Source: UBA1783 sp051893335 (GTDB lineage: Bacteria > Bacillota_I > Bacilli_A > Erysipelotrichales > Erysipelotrichaceae). Taken from it: DNA of 64,000 nucleotides. Below, in pieces: positions 33,084 through 41,152 of this stretch. The notes beneath the pieces are model-generated. The model did not search any database. It saw only the letters and a list, made by a program, of their open reading frames with translations, and was not told the origin of the DNA. The translations under genes and the position numbers were made by a program. The stretch spans positions 1 to 64,000 of the forward strand of contig JBJFHD010000033.1 of assembly GCA_051893335.1 (NCBI GenBank), given 5' to 3'. The stretch's first letter is position 1. Each line of letters opens with the position of its first letter.

Positions 33084-33470
33084 CTAGAAAGTCATAAAGA
33101 CCATAAAAAGCCATACTATTGTAAAACACAAGGCAAAGATAATTGTGTTTCTCTGTCTCTTTTCCAGGTTTTTAACCGCAAACAAATAATAGAATGCCGA
33201 TGGAAAGAAACAGACGATATTACAGTAAATAGGCAAACTGTAATCAAATACTCTTCTTTGTCTTTCTTTATCGGAAAGCTTTTTGGTTGGATATACTAAA
33301 CTTTTATGATACAAGCTATTGGCGAATAACATTAAAGTGATATTTAAGCCTAAAGGCATAATCGACAACAGTAAGGCGTCTTGGACATTTTGTTTGATTA
33401 AGGTAATAATAAATAACTCGCAAAAAATACTTAATCCCCATAACAAATAAGCACTGATTTTTTTAATCAT
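33084..33470 (-). CDS. Small membrane protein, function unknown
   Basis: I take ATG 33470, which overlaps the uvrC stop (ATGATTAA) and has GGAGC upstream; a longer frame reaches further into uvrC without support. The 128-residue product has about four TM segments (ISAYLLWGLSIFCELFIITL, ALLLSIMPLGLNITLMLF, VCFFPSAFYYLFAV, TIIFALCFTIVWLFMVFMTF) and a basic central loop KKLSDKERQRR. Translation is coupled to uvrC. I see no motif pointing to function. Confidence 0.72.
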   Translation of the reverse strand: MIKKISAYLLWGLSIFCELFIITLIKQNVQDALLLSIMPLGLNITLMLFANSLYHKSLVYPTKKLSDKERQRRVFDYSLPIYCNIVCFFPSAFYYLFAVKNLEKRQRNTIIFALCFTIVWLFMVFMTF

Positions 33471-35223
33471 TCTGTTGCTCCTTTCTAAAATAGTCATAGA
33501 CATTTTTTCCCGCCGTTTTCCCGACAACCGCCGACAATTGTTCTAAATCGGCTTCTTTGATTTTTTTGACAGAACCGAATTTTTTTAACAGCTGGCTTTT
33601 CCTTTTCGGTCCGATATTTTCGATCTCATCCAGAATAGATTTATTCTGCTGCTTCTGCCGCAGTTTCTGATGGTAAGAAATCGCAAAACGGTGGACTTCA
33701 TCCTGCATATTGGTCAATAAGTAGAACAAATCCGACTGTTTATCAATGGTGATAATATTAAATTCATCATCCATTAGATTTTCGGTCTGGTGTTTATCAT
33801 TTTTTACCAAACCGAGAATTTTGATACTGTCGATTGCCAACTCCTGCACAATTTCCTTCGCCGCCTTTATTTGGCTTTCTCCCCCGTCCACCATAATCAA
33901 ATCCGGCAGAACGGTTTGATGCATTAATGCATTATATAATCGGCGATAAATAACTTCTTTCATATTGGCGAAATCATTATTTCCGTTTGATACTTTGTAT
34001 AAACGGTAACTCTTTTTTTCCGGCTGACCGTTTACAAAAACAACCTGTCCGGCAACGGCATTGCTGCCGCTGGTATGAGAATTATCGAATAACTCAATTC
34101 GAGAAGCCGGCCAGTTAATTAAAGCACTCAATTGCTCAATCGCCTTATCCCAATTTTTCTGATTTTTGTTAATCATATCAAATTTCTGTTTTAAATTAAT
34201 CTGACTGTTTTCAATTGCCACCTCGATTAGTTTTTTCTTATCCCCTTTTATCGGGTAAAGAACTTTACATTCGACAATATCTTTAAGCGGATATAGCTCC
34301 GGCAAATTCGGAAGAAGTAACTGTTTTGGCAAAGGATTATTTTGATAATATTGAATAAGGTAAGAACTGAAAACTTCGTTTTCATCATCATAGAGCGGTA
34401 CTACAACTAGATGACGGTTCAACAGTTTCCCTTGCCGATACAATAATCCTACGATACTGATATATCCCTTATCGACACTGTAGGCAAAGACATCTTCGCT
34501 GACATTGGAAGAAAACTGCATATTATTGTCACCGGTAACATGATAGATCGCATTAATGAGTTTTTGTTTTTCTCCGGCTTTTTCATATTCCATATTACAG
34601 GCATACTGATCCCTTTCGGCAATGGTTTGATTTAAGATATCCTTAATATCGCCATTTAAAAACTTTTGTATCCCCTCTGTCATTTTGGCAATCTCTTGAG
34701 GATCTATGTCATTTTCGCAATAACCCAAGCAGCTGCCCAAATGGTAATACAAACATACTTTCCCCGGCATATTATTGCACTTTCTCAACGGGAAAAGCTG
34801 TTGCAGTAAACTAAGCAATTCTCTGGCATAACCAACGTTTGGATAAGGTCCGAAATATTTGGCATTTTTGATCATTTTACGATCTCTCACCAGCTTTAAT
34901 GTCGGATTTTTCTCGATTGTAAGTCTCAAATACGGATAAGAACTGTCGTCCATAAACATAATGTTATAACGAGGTTTGTACTTCTTAATCAGGTTAAACT
35001 CTAAAATGAACGCTTCCTTTTCACTTGGAGTAACAATATACTCAAAATCGACAATATTGCTGACCAGTTTGGTCGTTTTGTTATTATGCTGGCCATGAAA
35101 ATAGGAATTAACCCGATTTTTCAGATTTTTAGCCTTGCCGACATAAATAACCTCATTGTTCTTGTCTTTCATTAAATAACAGCCCGGATTATTCGGTAAA
35201 GTTGACAGTTTATCTTTAAGCAT
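33463..35223 (-). CDS. uvrC: Excinuclease ABC subunit C
   Basis: The 586-residue protein has the GIY-YIG nuclease domain (NNPGCYLMKDKNNEVIYVGK and LKNRVNSYF), the four-Cys region (CNNMPGKVCLYYHLGSC plus C), a UVR segment (~200-235), the RNase H-like nuclease core (IELFDNSHTSGSNAVAG, MVDGGESQIKAAKE) and a C-terminal helix-hairpin-helix (ENIGPKRKSQLLKKFG). It makes both incisions in nucleotide excision repair with UvrAB. Its start overlaps the end of mutS2 by 8 bp. Confidence 0.97.
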   Translation of the reverse strand: MLKDKLSTLPNNPGCYLMKDKNNEVIYVGKAKNLKNRVNSYFHGQHNNKTTKLVSNIVDFEYIVTPSEKEAFILEFNLIKKYKPRYNIMFMDDSSYPYLRLTIEKNPTLKLVRDRKMIKNAKYFGPYPNVGYARELLSLLQQLFPLRKCNNMPGKVCLYYHLGSCLGYCENDIDPQEIAKMTEGIQKFLNGDIKDILNQTIAERDQYACNMEYEKAGEKQKLINAIYHVTGDNNMQFSSNVSEDVFAYSVDKGYISIVGLLYRQGKLLNRHLVVVPLYDDENEVFSSYLIQYYQNNPLPKQLLLPNLPELYPLKDIVECKVLYPIKGDKKKLIEVAIENSQINLKQKFDMINKNQKNWDKAIEQLSALINWPASRIELFDNSHTSGSNAVAGQVVFVNGQPEKKSYRLYKVSNGNNDFANMKEVIYRRLYNALMHQTVLPDLIMVDGGESQIKAAKEIVQELAIDSIKILGLVKNDKHQTENLMDDEFNIITIDKQSDLFYLLTNMQDEVHRFAISYHQKLRQKQQNKSILDEIENIGPKRKSQLLKKFGSVKKIKEADLEQLSAVVGKTAGKNVYDYFRKEQQND

Positions 35224-37534
35224 TGTTTTTCTCCTTAAAATAAACTATCGTCGCACCGGTTGAACCTTCTTGAGCTGAACCATGTTGATAAGACTTAACA
35301 AACTTGCACTTCTTCAGTTTGTCCCAAACCGCATTTCTTAATGCACCGGTACCTACTCCATGAATAATTCTGACAAAAGGGACATTAGCTAACAAAGCAT
35401 CATCAAGATACTTGTCCATTTTTTCCATTGCTTCATCTACTCTCAATCCGATTAAATTACATTCAATTGAAAATGATTTTCTCATACTGTGACCCTTAGT
35501 TGTTGCCACTAATCTTTCTTTAGGCTTAACTGTTTTAACCAGAGAAGCTAAAGCGACTTTCATCTTTACTCCCTGACAAACAATGGTCGCATTTTTCTTG
35601 TCAAGACTGACAACCTGACCGGTCTGGTTTGTTGTTTTGACCCTGACATAATCACCAACCGTAATAGTCTGATCGTCAAAATCCATCTGATCTTCCAGTT
35701 GATTATCGTCAACTAATTGATTTAACTGATGTTTGATAACAGCAACATCATTGATATTATAATTGTTCATCTTTTTCAGTTGTTCAATCAGTTGTTCAGC
35801 CTGATTAGAAGCATCCAAAACGATTTGATTGCTCTTTTCTTTAGCTTCATCAAAAATCTTTTGACAACTGTTTTCGGTTTCAGCCAACTGTTTTTCTAAC
35901 AATTCTTTTTCAGCCATCAGCTGTTGTTGCAACAAGGCAATATTATCCTGTTTCAAAACAATTTCATTAAGCTGCTGTTGCAGTTTCTCCATCAATAAAT
36001 CTTCATCAGTCGAATTTTCCTGCTTAAACTGATAGGCTTTTTGAATGATATCTTCTCTTAAACCGTATCTTCGGGCAATTTCTAAGGCATTGGAATTACC
36101 AATGGAATTTTCCATATATCGATATGTCGGTTTTAAATTATCACTGTCAAATTCAACCGAGGCGGTCATAATATCATCATACTGTTTACCATAAGCCTTC
36201 AATTTGGCAAAGTGGGTTGTCGCTACTACATATATTCCTTTTTGCCGGCAATAGTCTAAAACCGCAGCTGCCAATGCCTGTCCGTCATTCGGATCGGTTG
36301 AACTGCCCAGCTCATCAAGAATAACTAAAGAGCGGCTGGAAGCGTTGGCAATGATATTAGAGATATTGCTGATATGCGATGAGAAGGTCGATAAATCATC
36401 ATCAATTGACTGCCCGTCACCGATATCATAATAGATACCATCAAAAAGCGGTATGCTGGCATAATCACACAACAATGGCAAACCTGATAAAAACAGCAGA
36501 GAGAACAAACCGAAAATTTTAAGTGAGACAGTTTTACCGCCGGTGTTTGCTCCGGTAATCAATACCATTTTAACCGGGTCGATAATACTGTAATCGTTAC
36601 TGACAACCTTGCTTGAATCAATCAAAGGATGTCTGGCTTTCTTTAATACAAAATCCTTTTCAGAAATTTCTCCGACGGTCGCATTGTTGGCCTTAGCATA
36701 TAGGCCACAGGCAAAGATACTGTCTAAAAGCGCTAATGTTTCCACATTAGCCAAGTAAGCGGCACCATCCTGTTTAACCAGCTGGGATAAACTGAACAAA
36801 ATTCTTTTTATTTCATTTTCTTCATTTACATAAGCCTGCTGCAGTTCGTTATTGATACCGACAAATTGACTGGGTTCAACATAAGTTGCCGAGTTGGAAC
36901 CGCTTGAGCCATATTGTAAGCCCTCAATACTGTTTTTATAAACATTCTTGACTAAAACCACATTTCTGCCGTTTCTGTTGGCAATAATACTATCCTGTAA
37001 GATTGAACTGTTATTTTGAATAAACTGGTTATATTTTGCGGCGATCGTGCTCTGTAAAGTTTTAATTTTCTTTCTGAGGGAAGCTAAGGTGCTGGAAGCA
37101 TTGTCATATATTTCCCCTGAACTATTTATGCATTTATAAATTGCATTAGCAGTTTTTTCAAAGCTGACCAAAGAGCTGACCAAGTTTTCTATTTCGTCCT
37201 TTGGACAGTTGCACAGCCTGCTGTAATCATTTATCTGTTTAATGCCATAAGCTTGGGAGGCAATTTTTAATAACTCATCGGGATTTAAAACTGCTCCCCG
37301 ATTGGCTAACTCCACTTCTTTAGAAATATCATAAATACCGCCAAAAGGCATGGGACCGTAACTGACCACCATGTTAATAGCTTGTTTTAATCTTTTATTG
37401 GTTAACTGGACAACCAGTTTATTAAATGACGGTTTGCAGGCTAATAGTTTCTCTTTTCCCAATGAGAAGCTACAATATTGACTTATTCTTGCTTTTATTT
37501 CGTCAAATTGCAAACCCTGATAATTATCATCCAT
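35216..37534 (-). CDS. mutS2: MutS2 family endonuclease/ribosome collision factor
   Basis: The 772-residue protein has the MutS-type ATPase with Walker A GANTGGKTVSLK, Walker B LVILDELGSSTDP, a long helical clamp insertion (~500-620), a KOW-like segment (VGDYVRVKTTNQTGQVVSL) and a C-terminal Smr domain (LIGLRVDEAMEKMDKYLDDA, HGVGTGALRNAV). There is no mismatch-binding N-terminal domain, as expected. MutS2 suppresses recombination in some species and splits collided ribosomes in B. subtilis. It follows the CvpA gene by one base. Confidence 0.97.
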   Translation of the reverse strand: MDDNYQGLQFDEIKARISQYCSFSLGKEKLLACKPSFNKLVVQLTNKRLKQAINMVVSYGPMPFGGIYDISKEVELANRGAVLNPDELLKIASQAYGIKQINDYSRLCNCPKDEIENLVSSLVSFEKTANAIYKCINSSGEIYDNASSTLASLRKKIKTLQSTIAAKYNQFIQNNSSILQDSIIANRNGRNVVLVKNVYKNSIEGLQYGSSGSNSATYVEPSQFVGINNELQQAYVNEENEIKRILFSLSQLVKQDGAAYLANVETLALLDSIFACGLYAKANNATVGEISEKDFVLKKARHPLIDSSKVVSNDYSIIDPVKMVLITGANTGGKTVSLKIFGLFSLLFLSGLPLLCDYASIPLFDGIYYDIGDGQSIDDDLSTFSSHISNISNIIANASSRSLVILDELGSSTDPNDGQALAAAVLDYCRQKGIYVVATTHFAKLKAYGKQYDDIMTASVEFDSDNLKPTYRYMENSIGNSNALEIARRYGLREDIIQKAYQFKQENSTDEDLLMEKLQQQLNEIVLKQDNIALLQQQLMAEKELLEKQLAETENSCQKIFDEAKEKSNQIVLDASNQAEQLIEQLKKMNNYNINDVAVIKHQLNQLVDDNQLEDQMDFDDQTITVGDYVRVKTTNQTGQVVSLDKKNATIVCQGVKMKVALASLVKTVKPKERLVATTKGHSMRKSFSIECNLIGLRVDEAMEKMDKYLDDALLANVPFVRIIHGVGTGALRNAVWDKLKKCKFVKSYQHGSAQEGSTGATIVYFKEKNNA

Positions 37535-37535
37535 A

Positions 37536-38258
37536 TTATTCTCCTGAATTGATTAAACTGTTAAGTGTCTCCGTATCAATTCCGTACTTCAAAAGGAAAT
37601 CATAAATCTCCTGCGAATCTACTTGGCAACGCTGCAACCAATTGATGATATTAGCGATGTCCTCAGTTTGAAGCGATAAAGGATCAGACAACATTTTTTG
37701 AATTGCTAAATTTTCGGCAAGCGTTTCTTTTAAAACATCAGCCAATTTATCGACTACTACATTGGTATATTTTAGTACCGAATTATTGACAATCTCTTTA
37801 CCATTGGTAAAGATAGCGGTATTTAATAGATATGTAAACAAAACAATGATAATGAAAGTAGGAATTATTGACAAAACAGCTCCAACTATTTTATTTACCT
37901 GTTTGATGACAGGTAATTCGGTAATGAAATTGAACACCGGCCTGATTATGGCAATAATAATCAATCCGGCAACCAATACGATTAAAAACCAACATAATGT
38001 ATTGATTTTATCGTAAAAAACCGATGCAAGCGCAGTATCTTTAAACGGCGCATATTTGGCTGGAAAGACCTGAATTAATTTTGATAAACCGGGTGCGATA
38101 ATCCAGCATAATAAAATTACTCCTAAAACAGCCAGTGTTTTAACCAACTGCCACATAAACCCTTTCATATATCCGACTATTAAAGAAATAATCAAAAATG
38201 CGATTACGGCTATATTTATAAAAACTACTGAATTACTTGGTAATGTCATATTAATCAC
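37536..38258 (-). CDS. CvpA family membrane protein
   Basis: The 240-residue protein has four TM segments, the first two (VVFINIAVIAFLIISLIVGY, LVKTLAVLGVILLCWIIAPG) with the GYMKGFMWQLVKT motif typical of the CvpA/YshB family, and a C-terminal cytoplasmic tail. In Bacillota the gene usually precedes mutS2, as here. The family is linked to envelope integrity and colicin V production; the molecular role is unclear. Confidence 0.85.
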   Translation of the reverse strand: MINMTLPSNSVVFINIAVIAFLIISLIVGYMKGFMWQLVKTLAVLGVILLCWIIAPGLSKLIQVFPAKYAPFKDTALASVFYDKINTLCWFLIVLVAGLIIIAIIRPVFNFITELPVIKQVNKIVGAVLSIIPTFIIIVLFTYLLNTAIFTNGKEIVNNSVLKYTNVVVDKLADVLKETLAENLAIQKMLSDPLSLQTEDIANIINWLQRCQVDSQEIYDFLLKYGIDTETLNSLINSGE

Positions 38259-38292
38259 TCCTATCGTTGCAATTATACCATATTAATCCCAA

Positions 38293-38423
38293 AATAAAAA
38301 ACAAGCAAAGCAGAAATGAGCTTTGCGAATGAGGATAGAGCTTGACTGATTTAAGGCGCTTTACAAAATAATCACCACATCCTCTTTTGATATTTTCGTA
38401 CAACTTGCCAGCAAAAAGAGGAT
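38293..38423 (-). ncRNA. Possible structured RNA with alternative pairing and terminator
   Basis: Downstream of the MazG-like stop, minus-strand segment ATCCTCTTTT (38414-38423) can pair over 10 bp with AAAAGAGGAT (38379-38388). The GAGGAT of the latter can instead pair with ATCCTC (38331-38336), enclosing an inner TGATT/AATCA stem. The segment ends in a terminator, GCAAAGC-TCATTTCT-GCTTTGC followed by TTGTTTTTT. I match it to no known family. It may be an independent small RNA or a structured 3' end of the upstream message. Confidence 0.4.
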
Positions 38424-38750
38424 TTATCTTTCAGACATAAACTGTTCAAGATTTCTTTCGTGATGATATTTTATTGAGGCTATTTTATCTTTCACTAAAA
38501 TAACATCATTCAGGTCGATCTGATTTAGTGAGGCAATGGCAAAAGCGTAATGAATAACATCAACCAATTCATTGGCTAACTGAGATTTTAAATCTTCATT
38601 TAAGGAAGCCTTTCTTCCGTCCCGTTTATTTAAAACCTCAGCAACTTCACCGACTTCTTCAACTAATTTCATAAACAAACTGGTATCAATACCATGGTTT
38701 TTATAATGATCAAATAGGTAATCTTCATAATCCGTAATACCGATTTTCAT
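38424..38750 (-). CDS. MazG-like nucleotide pyrophosphohydrolase
   Basis: I start at ATG 38750, with GGAGGG seven bases upstream; an in-frame ATG at 38765 would put that site inside the gene. The 108-residue protein has the MazG/iMazG all-alpha pattern: KLVEEVGEVAEVLNKRDG supplies the ExxE metal motif, and ANELVDVIHYAFAIA supplies the second ExxD motif. Such enzymes hydrolyse NTPs or damaged nucleotides to the monophosphate and PPi. The exact substrate cannot be predicted. Confidence 0.85.
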   Translation of the reverse strand: MKIGITDYEDYLFDHYKNHGIDTSLFMKLVEEVGEVAEVLNKRDGRKASLNEDLKSQLANELVDVIHYAFAIASLNQIDLNDVILVKDKIASIKYHHERNLEQFMSER

Positions 38751-38773
38751 CACACATCCCTCCAAATTATATT

Positions 38774-38938
38774 TTAATATCTAATAATATAATAAATAAC
38801 ATAGACCCAGCTCATTAAACCGTGAATAATTGCCCAGCCAACAGAATGCCAATTTACATAACTAATAACCATTGCTAATGCACTGCCAAATGTTATTCCG
38901 GATTTAACACCACTACTAATAGAATCTCTTTTATCCAT
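38774..38938 (-). CDS. Conserved small membrane protein, 54 residues
   Basis: Reading from ATG 38938 (AAAGGAG nine bases upstream) gives a 54-residue protein starting MDKRDSISSGVKSGITFGSA and ending SWVYVIYYIIRY. It has two hydrophobic stretches (ITFGSALAMVISYV and WAIIHGLMSWVYVIYYII) separated by NWHSVGW. I recall very similar short proteins in many Bacillota, always annotated as unknown. The pattern resembles a helical hairpin. It is 24 bp upstream of the MazG-like ATG and may be cotranscribed with it. Confidence 0.8.
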   Translation of the reverse strand: MDKRDSISSGVKSGITFGSALAMVISYVNWHSVGWAIIHGLMSWVYVIYYIIRY

Positions 38939-39281
38939 ACTTTTCTCCTTTGTTAATTTCTAATTATAGTATAAATTTTCAAGCCCTAAAAATCAATGTA
39001 TGACAGCCGGCAGACTATTGGCTGTATTATTAACCAAACAACAAGAAAAGCCGTTATAACTTACAAAATTTTATTATCTAACAAAGTTGATACAGCTACT
39101 ATGATTATCAATTAACATTTCAAGAAAACTAATACAGTTTTTAAATGATTAGCTTTATTGCCATATAGCCATTAAAAAAGCAAGCCATTATTATAACTTA
39201 CTTTTCTTAAATTCAAATTCCCAAAAATTTGATAATAGTCCTAAAAACCGTTTAGAACATTAAAAACATTATTTTATATTA
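38939..39281. other. Gap of 343 bp with no gene
   Basis: This AT-rich stretch lies between the 54-residue gene and the end of the first PTS operon. Two imperfect copies of AGCCrTTAT...AACTTAC (near 39052 and 39183) and an ACAGCC/GGCTGT inverted repeat near 39003-39025 are visible. I see no clear terminator, RNA gene or reading frame. It is the left junction of the carbohydrate island. Confidence 0.6.
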
Positions 39282-39590
39282 TTACCCTACTTTATTTATT
39301 AGTTCAATAATTGTTTCCGACAAATTCATAATTGTTTCTGCCGAACTTAATATAGTTTCAGCATGAATTAACAATAAACCATTGCCAAGTTTTTGTTCTG
39401 CTTCTAAAGACAGTGCCTTAGAGTGAGCTTTGGCAGCTTGAATATAAGCATTATATCCCTCTTCTAAAAGATGCTGATAATCCTGATTGCTCTTAGCCGC
39501 TTCGATTGCCTCTAAATAACAACTTTTTGCTGTTCCAGCAGCCGAAATAACGGAAAAACAAACCTCTTCATATGTTTTTTCATCAATCAT
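39282..39590 (-). CDS. PTS lactose/cellobiose-family IIA component
   Basis: The 102-residue all-helical protein matches EIIA of the Lac/Cel family: an N-terminal helix (YEEVCFSVISAAGTAKSCYLEA), a central helix (AYIQAAKAHSKALSLEAEQ) and the active-site helix. The phosphorylated His is His76 in LLLIHAETILSSAE. The family normally has HAQDH there, with the Asp three residues on binding the trimer metal; here that residue is Thr79. Either the trimer is held differently or this is a variant. It is the last gene of the GH4-IIC-RDD-RpiR-IIB-IIA operon and overlaps IIB by 4 bp. Confidence 0.87.
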   Translation of the reverse strand: MIDEKTYEEVCFSVISAAGTAKSCYLEAIEAAKSNQDYQHLLEEGYNAYIQAAKAHSKALSLEAEQKLGNGLLLIHAETILSSAETIMNLSETIIELINKVG

Positions 39591-39895
39591 AAAAGATCAA
39601 CTGCCATTTCTTTAATTGTATTAAATACTGCTACTCCGTCCATTGCTGCATAGGCTCTCATATCGATAGATTGAACAGGCGTTCCATTTGACTCAGCCTG
39701 AATCTTTTTTTGCATAAAGCGAACTTGCGGTCCAAGAAGGATCACATCTGCTTTCGGCATTTCATCTCCGGCTTGAGCTAATGCTGTTGCCCATATATTT
39801 ATATCGTAGTTTTCAACGTCAGCAGCATTTTTAATCTTTGCACACAATGCGCCGGTAGATGCTCCCATAGAACATATTAGTAATACGTTTATCAT
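39587..39895 (-). CDS. PTS lactose/cellobiose-family IIB component
   Basis: The 102-residue protein begins MINVLLICSMGASTGALCAK, the phosphocysteine loop of EIIB-Lac/Cel (Cys8). It then shows the ILLGPQVRFMQKKIQAE segment usual in the second half. It passes phosphate from IIA to the sugar bound by the IIC encoded at 41152-42435. Placement after the RpiR regulator, away from IIC, is unusual but in one operon. Confidence 0.93.
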   Translation of the reverse strand: MINVLLICSMGASTGALCAKIKNAADVENYDINIWATALAQAGDEMPKADVILLGPQVRFMQKKIQAESNGTPVQSIDMRAYAAMDGVAVFNTIKEMAVDLL

Positions 39896-39897
39896 TT

Positions 39898-40614
39898 TTA
39901 ATCCTCCATCCTTTTGCTGTGATATACAGCTTTAGCTATTTTTTCCATTAAGATTATTGCATTACCAGTGAAATAACTGTTTTGGTTTGCATCATCTTGG
40001 TTTTGCTTGATAATAATCTTTTTGTCAATCATTTTGCAAATAGTACTGTTTTCTTGTGAACTGATTACATACGCTTTGTAATTATTCTTTCTTATCCCAT
40101 TAATATTTGCTATTAAATCTTTTGTTTCACCAGAATTTGAAATATAAATTACTATAAATGCATCTTTACTATCTAAATCAGAAGGGTTTGAACAAGTAGC
40201 AAAGTAGCATTGTTCAACCAGTTTATCTCTTAAATACTCGCAAACAAGATTTGAGTAGCCAATACCTATAATGTGAATTCGAGAATAATTTCCGCTTACC
40301 ACATCCTTAACTAATTCATCAATAACCATTAAACTATCTGATGAAATAATTACAGAACTTAAAGTATCGTTTGAATTAAACTCCACAATTTCCTGTATTT
40401 GTTTTCTAAATGAATAAACCATATCGCTATACCCGTAAAATCCCATTCTTTTTGACAAGCGGACGATTGAACTAGTTGACATATAGGTTTTATTAGATAA
40501 TTGACGAATAGTAATTCTATCATTTCCCTTCTTTATTTCTTCATACAAGGTTTTTACTACTTTTTGTTCGCTTCTATCTAGATTGTTGTTTTTAATTATT
40601 TCAGTTATATTCAT
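39898..40614 (-). CDS. RpiR-family transcriptional regulator
   Basis: The 238-residue protein has the RpiR helix-turn-helix at the N-terminus (RITIRQLSNKTYMSTSSIVR, LSKRMGFYGYSDMVYSFRK) and a SIS sugar-phosphate-binding domain (~85-230) with IIGIGYSNLVCEYL and VIYISNSGETKDL. It probably senses a phosphosugar made by the adjacent PTS and controls this operon. A 9-bp inverted repeat at 43945-43974, upstream of the GH4 gene, is a candidate operator. Confidence 0.92.
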   Translation of the reverse strand: MNITEIIKNNNLDRSEQKVVKTLYEEIKKGNDRITIRQLSNKTYMSTSSIVRLSKRMGFYGYSDMVYSFRKQIQEIVEFNSNDTLSSVIISSDSLMVIDELVKDVVSGNYSRIHIIGIGYSNLVCEYLRDKLVEQCYFATCSNPSDLDSKDAFIVIYISNSGETKDLIANINGIRKNNYKAYVISSQENSTICKMIDKKIIIKQNQDDANQNSYFTGNAIILMEKIAKAVYHSKRMED

Positions 40615-40621
40615 GTCTATA

Positions 40622-41152
40622 TTATATATTTATGACTTTCGTTGTGCCAATATAATCATGAAACATTCTTGCTTCTTTTGAATATAACGCACAACTTGAG
40701 GATAAGCCTGAAATTATGAACCACCCTATAGATAATATTTTTGTTTGAGAAAAGAACATACCCAAAAGAGTTCTAAGATATCCATTTGTTACAGATAAAT
40801 AACCTTCAACAAGGATTACCCCAATAAATTCTCTAATAACAAGCTGTTTAATCGTTACTTTTTCACCATTAATGCTGACAATTTTCAATTTAGTAATTTT
40901 TTTACCTATACTTTGTCCGTTAAAATAAAATGGTATTAAAATAAAGTAAACAAAATGAAGCAATAACATTAAAGCAAAACACATAAAAGCTGCCGGTAAT
41001 GAATATAATTCCAATGTCATAAATACAGTAGCTTCAACGCCACATACCTTAGAGAATATGGCGTTGAATGCTATGAGAACAATTGAATACAGATACCAGT
41101 CAATTGCATAAGCTATTAATCTTTTTATCTTATATCCACTTTGTTTTTTCAT
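40622..41152 (-). CDS. RDD family membrane protein
   Basis: The 176-residue protein begins with the RDD signature in relaxed form (GYKIKRLIAYAIDWYLYSIV), has about four TM segments, and includes the family motif NGQSIGKKITKLKIVSINGE. RDD proteins have no agreed function; some affect ion transport or substrate export. It starts at the last base of the IIC stop (overlap of 1 bp), so it is tightly coupled to the PTS permease, which suggests a role in uptake or osmotic balance during growth on this sugar. Confidence 0.85.
   Translation of the reverse strand: MKKQSGYKIKRLIAYAIDWYLYSIVLIAFNAIFSKVCGVEATVFMTLELYSLPAAFMCFALMLLLHFVYFILIPFYFNGQSIGKKITKLKIVSINGEKVTIKQLVIREFIGVILVEGYLSVTNGYLRTLLGMFFSQTKILSIGWFIISGLSSSCALYSKEARMFHDYIGTTKVINI

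Noticed and set aside
33471..33527. Extended start of the small membrane protein inside uvrC
   Set aside because: The ATGATTAA overlap with the uvrC stop and GGAGC upstream support ATG 33470, and the TM pattern begins there.
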